19,634 nucleotides of DNA from Candidatus Altimarinota bacterium (GTDB taxonomy: Bacteria > Patescibacteriota > Gracilibacteria > UBA1369 > LOWO2-01-FULL-3), in the NCBI GenBank assembly GCA_029939035.1, contig JAOZTS010000008.1, positions 1-19,634 on the forward strand. Reading direction: 5' to 3'. Every line of letters starts with the position of its first letter. The stretch's first letter is position 1. The notes under the pieces are model-generated. The model was not told the origin of the DNA, did no database searches, and saw nothing but the letters and a program-made list of their open reading frames with translations. Below are positions 14,486 through 19,634 of the stretch, in pieces. The translations under genes and the position numbers were made by a program.

Positions 14486-17044
14486 TTACATCTCCTCTGT
14501 AAGTTCAACACCAAGTAGCGTTAAGCCGTTTTTTAGGACTTGGCTAGTTGCTTCTACCAATTTGAGGCGATTCTCTCTTTCTTTTTCTGGGGCTCTTAAA
14601 ACTGGTACATTATTGTAAAATGAATTGAACTTTTGAGCTAATTCGTACAGGTAGTTTGCCAGGATATTTGGCTTGTACTCTTGGGCTGTGTAGATGACGT
14701 ATTCTTTGAATTTTACTAAGTGCCTTTGTAGTGATGTGGTTTTTTCTGTGATTTTTTCGGTGGTTTCTTCTTCTGTGGTTTCAATTTTCTCGCTTTTCCT
14801 GAGAATGCTTTTTGCTCTGGCATATGTGTATTGCAGATATGGAGCGCTGTTTCCTTCGAGTGAGAGCATTTTGTCCCAGTCGAAAGTGATATTTGTCGTT
14901 CGGTTTTGAGAAAGAACGACGTATTTTGCGGCCCCAACTCCTATTTTGTGGGCAACTTCATCTTTGTTTTTTAGATCTCTGTTTTTTTCTTCAACAATTT
15001 TTTTGGCTTTTTCGACTGCTTCTTTTAATACTTCATCGAGAAGTACGATATTTCCTTTTCTGGTGCTCATTTTTTTGTCCTTGAATTGCATTCGACCAAA
15101 TACTACGTGAGTGAGTTCTGCGTCTGTGAGTTTTAAATTTTTTGCAGTTTCGTAAAGCTGTTGAAAATGAAGAGATTGAGCCACATCTACAACATATAGA
15201 ATTTTTTCAGGATGCCAAGTTTGCTCTCGATAATTTATTGCGGCCAGGTCACGTGTCGAATACAGAGTTGCTCCGTCTGATTTTTGGACTAAATATGGTG
15301 GATATTTGTCGTCTTTGAACTTTACTATTAGTGCTCCCTGCTCCCCTTTTTCGAACACTCCCTCTTTTTTTCCTTTCTCCAAAATCACATCCATTTTATC
15401 GTTGAAAAAAGACTCTCCTTGGATGTGGTCGAAGTGTATTCCACCGAGAAAGTCGTAAGTTCTTTGGACTTCTTCTAGACTGACTTCGCAAAACCATTCC
15501 CACAGCTCTTTGTTTTCTTTGTCTCCGTCTTCGAGTTTTTTGAACTCATCACGGGCTTTTTGTTCCAGTTCTGGATCTTTTTCGGCTTCGTCGTGGAATT
15601 TTACATATAGACTTAGGAGTTCCTTGATTGGTTCTTTTTCGATTTTGGATTTGTCTCCCCAGTTTTTATAGGCATATGTGAGTTTTCCGAATTGTGTTCC
15701 CCAGTCCCCTATATAATTAATTCCTATACAATTGTATCCGAGAAATTTGTAGATATTGTAGAGGCTTTGTCCGATTATCGTTGAGAGTAAATGGTGTGCT
15801 CCTAGCGGTTTTGCGATGTTTGGCTGGGAGTAATCGATCACAATATTTTTTTCGTTCGGTTTGCCTGATCCATATTTATCTTTTTCTTTGAGGACTTTTT
15901 CGAGTTCGCTGTTTAGTGTTTTTCCTGAAATATAAAAATTGATAAAACCTGGTCCTGCAATTTCTGCTTTTTCTATTAATTCATTTTCTTCGAGGTTGTC
16001 TATGATTGTTTTTGCAATTTCTTGAGGTGGTTTTCCCAGATCTTTTGTTATTTGGAGTGCAATGTTTGATGCGTAATCTCCGTGAGATTCATCTGATGGA
16101 TATTCGATTTTTACTTCTTTTTCAACTTTGCCAAAAGCCTTTTCCACGGCTTTCTCAAGCAGTTTTTTGATTTGAGCTTCTAGAAGTGATTCGTCAGAAA
16201 TGGTGGTTCTATTGGAATGCGGCTCGGATTTGATTTTGGACTTCCCGGACTTCTGAGCTTTTTTTTTTGACTCCATTTGCTGGAAGTGTGCTTTTTCTTG
16301 TTGTGGAACTCTGGAGTCATCGGCGTTCATCCTTCCTTCGACGCCGAGGTCTAGACTCGGATTTTCTTCTGTGAGAATACTTGTGGTTATTTCGCCTCCT
16401 ATATATTTACCAATTCCATTTTGGATTTCTTTGAGAACTTTTCCGAATTCGTCCATGTGCATTTTGCTCAAATCTTCTACAAAGAGCACTGCGTTTACTG
16501 TTTTGTTTGTGAATTTAGTTCTTTCGCATTCTCTGTGGTTCCAATATCTGCATGTTATTCCCCCATTGTCCATGTATGCGATTTCTCCTTCGCCTGCTGT
16601 TTCTATATCAATTGATCCGATTGGACGGAATGCTTCGCCACCTTTTGTGTATTTCAAATTCAGATCTCCGCATAACCAATCAATATCTTCTCCTCCGATT
16701 GGAAGGAAATATTTGAGTGAATAGTAATTATAGAGATCTACTAGTGCGTTAATGTGTGGAATTTCTTTTCCATTTGTCACTCTTTTTAGAAGTGCGGAAA
16801 TGGAAGGCATATTCTTTCTTGGATTAATCCCGAATCTCCCATAAGCTTTGTCCCAATCTGCGATGAATGACTCCATGTGAAGATCTACATCCTTATACTG
16901 TTTTTCCCTTTGTGCACAAATACCTCGAAGCAGGCTTTCTACTCCTGAAACTCTCTTTGAATTATTTATTCCTTTAATAAGGATTGCCCCAATTTTCAAA
17001 TCCGGATATTGCTGAAAGATTTCCTTGTCAATATTGAAATTCAT
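14486..17044 (-). CDS. argS: Arginyl-tRNA synthetase with N-terminal B3/4 (editing-type) domain
   Basis: 852 residues, about 280 more than a normal ArgRS. Residues ~1-225 look like a solo B3/4 domain (COG3382, homologous to the editing domain of PheRS-beta): GRFGINPRKNMPSISALLKR, IPHINALVDLYNYYSLKY, LPIGGEDID, FRPIG, IAYMDNGGI and CRYWNHRECERT. A charged linker (~230-290) follows. The ArgRS then has its N-terminal domain (SDESHGDYASNIALQ), a Rossmann catalytic domain with NIAKPLGAHHLLSTIIG, NYIGDWGTQFGKL, the KMSTRKG loop at 658-664, and a DALR anticodon-binding domain ending LLGVELTEEM. The usual HVGH signature reads GAHH at 415-418. It charges tRNA-Arg; the B3/4 part may hydrolyse mischarged tRNA-Arg (inference). 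The ATG at 17044 lacks a Shine-Dalgarno. Divergent from the CBS gene; the domain calls are from pattern recognition. Confidence 0.92.
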   Translation of the reverse strand: MNFNIDKEIFQQYPDLKIGAILIKGINNSKRVSGVESLLRGICAQREKQYKDVDLHMESFIADWDKAYGRFGINPRKNMPSISALLKRVTNGKEIPHINALVDLYNYYSLKYFLPIGGEDIDWLCGDLNLKYTKGGEAFRPIGSIDIETAGEGEIAYMDNGGITCRYWNHRECERTKFTNKTVNAVLFVEDLSKMHMDEFGKVLKEIQNGIGKYIGGEITTSILTEENPSLDLGVEGRMNADDSRVPQQEKAHFQQMESKKKAQKSGKSKIKSEPHSNRTTISDESLLEAQIKKLLEKAVEKAFGKVEKEVKIEYPSDESHGDYASNIALQITKDLGKPPQEIAKTIIDNLEENELIEKAEIAGPGFINFYISGKTLNSELEKVLKEKDKYGSGKPNEKNIVIDYSQPNIAKPLGAHHLLSTIIGQSLYNIYKFLGYNCIGINYIGDWGTQFGKLTYAYKNWGDKSKIEKEPIKELLSLYVKFHDEAEKDPELEQKARDEFKKLEDGDKENKELWEWFCEVSLEEVQRTYDFLGGIHFDHIQGESFFNDKMDVILEKGKKEGVFEKGEQGALIVKFKDDKYPPYLVQKSDGATLYSTRDLAAINYREQTWHPEKILYVVDVAQSLHFQQLYETAKNLKLTDAELTHVVFGRMQFKDKKMSTRKGNIVLLDEVLKEAVEKAKKIVEEKNRDLKNKDEVAHKIGVGAAKYVVLSQNRTTNITFDWDKMLSLEGNSAPYLQYTYARAKSILRKSEKIETTEEETTEKITEKTTSLQRHLVKFKEYVIYTAQEYKPNILANYLYELAQKFNSFYNNVPVLRAPEKERENRLKLVEATSQVLKNGLTLLGVELTEEM
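16259..16360 (-). other. Linker-coding segment of argS with A10 tract, hairpins and possible internal start
   Basis: The coding strand carries ten consecutive A (plus-strand T at 16259-16268) across S259-K262. Upstream, TCGGCGT (16320-16326) and ACGCCGA (16341-16347) form a 7-bp stem, overlapping a 5-bp stem CCGAG/CTCGG (16344-16348 with 16356-16360). An in-frame ATG at 16330 (M239) follows AAGGA by only three bases. G+C is 25 of 40 in 16321-16360. This might allow slippage or internal initiation between the two domains; it is not proven. Confidence 0.4.
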
Positions 17045-17119
17045 GTGGCTATATTACTTTAATTGCCCTTTAATTCAAAGCTGAATTTGTGGTATCATGA
17101 TGGGGTATTTGATAAATTT

Positions 17120-18373
17120 ATGTATCCTCAAATTCTCACATTAATCGTTCTAATAATCCTATCTGCCATATTTTCGGGCAGCGAAACTGCATTGGTTTCT
17201 TTGACGAAGTCAAAAGTTGACGAATTAGTGGTAAAGAAAGCGCGGAACAGTAAGATTTTGAAGAAGCTCAAATCAGATCCACATAAACTCCTTATTACTA
17301 TCTTGATTGGGAATAATATTGTTAATATTGGAGCCAGTGCTTATGCTGCTGTGCTTTTTACTGATCTTTTTGGTTCAAATGCTATTGGGGTAGCCACTGG
17401 AGTGATGACATTCTTTATTCTAGTATTCGGGGAAATTACGCCGAAGTCTTTTGCTCATATGCACTCTGTAGGCGTTTCTTTATTCATGGCGCGTCCTATT
17501 TATTATCTCCAAATTGTACTTTTCCCATTTGTTTGGGTGTTTGATAAAATTGTGGATTTCACTAATTATCTATTTGGAAGTAAGACTCAATTTTCTGTTA
17601 CTGAAGGGGAAATTGTAGCAATGCTAAAGATCGGTGCACAGGAGGGTTCGATTCAAAAACAAGAGAAGGAATTGATCGAAAATGTGCTTGAATTTAATGA
17701 TATTGAAGTTGAGGAGGTAATGACTCCGAGGGTTGCTATAGAAGCTCTCGATAGTGATATGACTATAAAGGAGGCGGTTGCATTTGCTATTAAACATTCT
17801 CACTCTCGCCTTCCTGTATATAAAAAGGATATCGATAGCATTATTGGTGTTATCTCTATAAAGGAGTTACTGAAATATTCCGAAGAATATTCTAGTATTA
17901 AAAAGATTGAGAAATTAAAATTGGTCCCTCCCCTACAGGTTCCATTATCAAAAAAAATTGATAAGCTTTTCAGCGAGTTTCAGAGAAGACATCAACATAT
18001 TGCAATTGTGATTGATGATCATGGTGGAACTGCCGGGCTTGTTACTATGGAGGATCTGCTTGAAGAAATAGTTGGAGAGATTGTGGATGAAAATGATGTA
18101 GCTGAAAAACCTATAGAGATTATTGATGGGAAGACAATTCATACAACTGGGGCTGCGTTGGTGGAAGATGTAAATGACTTCTTTAGGATAAAATTAAATG
18201 CTAATGATCGCGATACTATTAATACAATGATAACTGATCACCTTCATAGATTTCCTCGAGAAGGTGAAGTAATTAAGCTCAAAAGAGTTAAGATTTTAGT
18301 TATGGAAGTAGTGAAAAACGTGGCAAAGAAGGTAAAAATCACGAAAACAAGTCAACTTAATATCATTCGATAA
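17120..18373 (+). CDS. CNNM/CBS-domain membrane protein of the CorC/HlyC family
   Basis: I start it at the ATG at 17120 (417 residues), directly before the first membrane helix; the frame is open from a TTG at 17063. Residues 1-~155 form a CNNM (DUF21) transmembrane domain with SAIFSGSETALVSL, ILIGNNIVNIGAS and LVFGEITPKSFA. A CBS pair spans ~195-320 (EVMTPRVAIEALD, SRLPVYKKDIDSIIGVISIKEL, IVIDDHGGTAGLVTMEDLLEEIVGEI). A CorC/HlyC C-terminal domain follows from ~335 (TTGAALVEDVNDFF, FPREGEVIKL). Family members take part in magnesium or cobalt efflux and respond to nucleotides bound at the CBS pair; the transported ion here is not known. It is divergent from argS, with a 75-base space that must hold both promoters. 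No Shine-Dalgarno. Confidence 0.92.
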   Translation: MYPQILTLIVLIILSAIFSGSETALVSLTKSKVDELVVKKARNSKILKKLKSDPHKLLITILIGNNIVNIGASAYAAVLFTDLFGSNAIGVATGVMTFFILVFGEITPKSFAHMHSVGVSLFMARPIYYLQIVLFPFVWVFDKIVDFTNYLFGSKTQFSVTEGEIVAMLKIGAQEGSIQKQEKELIENVLEFNDIEVEEVMTPRVAIEALDSDMTIKEAVAFAIKHSHSRLPVYKKDIDSIIGVISIKELLKYSEEYSSIKKIEKLKLVPPLQVPLSKKIDKLFSEFQRRHQHIAIVIDDHGGTAGLVTMEDLLEEIVGEIVDENDVAEKPIEIIDGKTIHTTGAALVEDVNDFFRIKLNANDRDTINTMITDHLHRFPREGEVIKLKRVKILVMEVVKNVAKKVKITKTSQLNIIR

Positions 18374-18425
18374 CATTTTCAGCGCTAAGTCAACCTCGAC
18401 TCCATGATAATCCCTTGGTAGGGAA

Positions 18426-18454
18426 TTGATTTATGAGCCGTTTTTTGGTATACT
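18426..18454 (+). promoter_or_regulatory. Promoter of the secreted FN3/Ig-like protein gene
   Basis: TTGATT (18426-18431) and TATACT (18449-18454) lie exactly 17 bases apart, with TGG just before the -10 box. The predicted start near 18461 gives an A-rich leader of about 23 bases to the ATG at 18484. This is the best sigma70-like match noticed in the window. A short inverted repeat (TCCCT/AGGGA, 18411-18424) abuts the -35 box. Confidence 0.6.
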
Positions 18455-18483
18455 AATATGATAAAAATTAAACAAAAACAAAA

Positions 18484-19634
18484 ATGAAAAGAATAATCCG
18501 ATCAATGTTTTCAGTACTAGGAGTAGTTGCAATAACTGCTCTAATGGCATCTCCGGCTTTCGCTCAAGACACAGAAAGTCCTAGTGATGTCGAAAATTTC
18601 CAGGGTACGGCCTATAATGGGGCTTTACAACTTACCTGGGATGCAGCGACCGACGATACTGGTATCGTAGGTTACTATGTCCACTATGGTGTAGAAACCG
18701 TAGACGAGGCTGGTGAAACTTATGATGACTTCCAGGATGCAGGGAACGTCACTGAGTATTCACTGACTGGACTAGATAACGACACTGAATATTTCTTGTC
18801 AGTGGTTGCGTTCGATGCAGAGGATAATGAAAGTATGAGATGGGCAGAAGAGATCTCTTTGACTCCAACAGAATCTGCTGGAGACTACTCAGACTCAGAA
18901 GCACCAACTGTTTCTGGAGCGGAAGCTCTAAACAACGTAGAGGTTAGAGTTGTTTTCTCAGAAGCTGTTGTTCTTCCTAGTGAAGATGCTCAAGATGCTT
19001 TCCAAATCGAAGACGACGATCTTCTAGAACCATTAGTAGTTACAGCTGCTGTAATGGACGATGAAGACGGAAGTGGAGCTTCTGTAATCCTTACAACTGA
19101 AGAACAGGTCGGAGGTGCTACATATACATTAACTGTTGGCGTAGAAGTTGAAGATAACACTGGTAACCCTATTAATAGTGGAACAAGCGACACAGCAATT
19201 TTTACTGGAAGCGGAGAAGCGATGGCTGCAACTGATGATGTTGAGCCAGAACTAGTTAGTGCTGAAGTAGTTGATAATGCAAATATTAAAGTAGAATTTA
19301 CTGAAGCGATCGTTTTGAATATCGATCCTTCAGAAAACTTCATGATTGTTGAGGAAGATGATGTTACATCAATCCTTACTGTTTTAGGTGTTGAGTTGGT
19401 TGCAAATAGTGATGGTGTTGAAGATGCTGCCGCTATGATCACTACAGCTCCTCAAAGTGAAGTTTCATATGTTGTGACTGCTGTAGAAGTTGAAGATGAA
19501 TCTGGAAATGAAGTGGCTGCTGCAAAAAGTAGCGCTTTGTTTGACGGTATAGCTGCTGAAGAAGATGACGTAGCAGATGACGATGATGCTGATGATGACG
19601 ATGACGATGATGTAGTTGAAGACGTAGATGCTCC
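18484..19634 (+). CDS. Secreted FN3/Ig-like surface protein with Asp-rich stretch, 3' end outside the window
   Basis: The frame is open from the ATG at 18484 to the window edge (383 codons and two bases). Residues 1-27 are a signal peptide: basic MKRIIRS, hydrophobic core, and ASPAFA before QDTES. Residues ~33-125 are a fibronectin type III domain (LQLTWDAATDDTGIVGYYVHYG, YSLTGLDNDTEYFLSVVAFD). Two Ig-like repeats of the Big_5/SbsA type follow, each opening with a SEAPTVSGAEALNNVEVRVVF-like pattern, at ~138-245 and ~250-355 (second: VEPELVSAEVVDNANIKVEF). From ~361 the sequence becomes almost pure Asp/Glu/Val/Ala, as in a flexible acidic linker or calcium-binding stretch. It is exported and probably cell-surface; an anchor such as SLH modules may lie beyond the edge. 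The strong promoter fits high expression. Confidence 0.85.
   Translation, partial: MKRIIRSMFSVLGVVAITALMASPAFAQDTESPSDVENFQGTAYNGALQLTWDAATDDTGIVGYYVHYGVETVDEAGETYDDFQDAGNVTEYSLTGLDNDTEYFLSVVAFDAEDNESMRWAEEISLTPTESAGDYSDSEAPTVSGAEALNNVEVRVVFSEAVVLPSEDAQDAFQIEDDDLLEPLVVTAAVMDDEDGSGASVILTTEEQVGGATYTLTVGVEVEDNTGNPINSGTSDTAIFTGSGEAMAATDDVEPELVSAEVVDNANIKVEFTEAIVLNIDPSENFMIVEEDDVTSILTVLGVELVANSDGVEDAAAMITTAPQSEVSYVVTAVEVEDESGNEVAAAKSSALFDGIAAEEDDVADDDDADDDDDDDVVEDVDA

Noticed and set aside
18411..18424. TCCCT/AGGGA hairpin after the CBS gene as a terminator
   Set aside because: The stem is only five base pairs and no T-run follows; it may instead relate to the adjacent promoter, but nothing supports a specific role.
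18990..19442. 150-residue Ser/Thr/Val-rich open frame on the minus strand
   Set aside because: It is antisense to the secreted FN3/Ig protein, and the low-complexity reading reflects Asp/Glu/Val codons on the plus strand.

Overview
The window looks like a piece of an AT-rich chromosome from a candidate-phyla-radiation (Patescibacteria) bacterium, plausibly of the Peregrinibacteria/Gracilibacteria side. This is an inference from gene content, not a database match. Supporting signs are a compact type IV pilus locus with non-canonical minor pilins, a PyrD with a mixed class-1/class-2 active site, an unusual arginyl-tRNA synthetase, SLH-type surface proteins, and almost no Shine-Dalgarno sequences in front of the native genes. 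UGA is an ordinary stop here: two pilin genes end in ATGA overlaps, so the Gracilibacteria-type UGA-to-glycine recoding is not in use.

Region 1 (1-7337, minus strand) is one tightly packed type IV pilus operon. In transcription order it reads pilB, pilC, a GspH-like pilin, a large pseudopilin carrying an LVIVD beta-propeller, a PilW/GspJ-like pilin, a PilX-like minor pilin, and pilM, which runs off the left edge and may be fused to pilN. Spacings are -4 to +12 bases. Upstream lies tRNA-Ser(GCU), separated from pilB by a terminator.

Region 2 (7500-12940) holds an HD-GYP-like phosphohydrolase gene (plus) that converges on pyrD (minus), the two sharing one CTAG for their stop codons. Divergent from pyrD is a secreted beta-helix/SLH surface protein with a clear terminator.

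Region 3 (12935-14000) stands out. A lone 238-residue ORF of unknown family has about 53% G+C in a sampled stretch against about 33% next door, C/G-ending codons, a canonical AAGGAG ribosome binding site, a hairpin just upstream and a strong GC hairpin downstream. It looks like a transferred single-gene cassette.

Region 4 (14025-17044, minus) carries argS, tRNA-Ser(UGA), a GC-rich structured spacer and a small membrane protein gene. The argS product is 852 residues. Its first ~225 residues resemble a B3/4 (PheRS-beta-type editing) domain, joined to a full ArgRS through a linker whose DNA has an A10 run and overlapping hairpins. This fusion is the most interesting protein in the window.

Region 5 (17120-19634, plus) has a CNNM/CBS/CorC-type membrane protein gene and then, behind a good sigma70-like promoter, a secreted FN3/Ig-like protein with an Asp-rich stretch, cut by the right edge.
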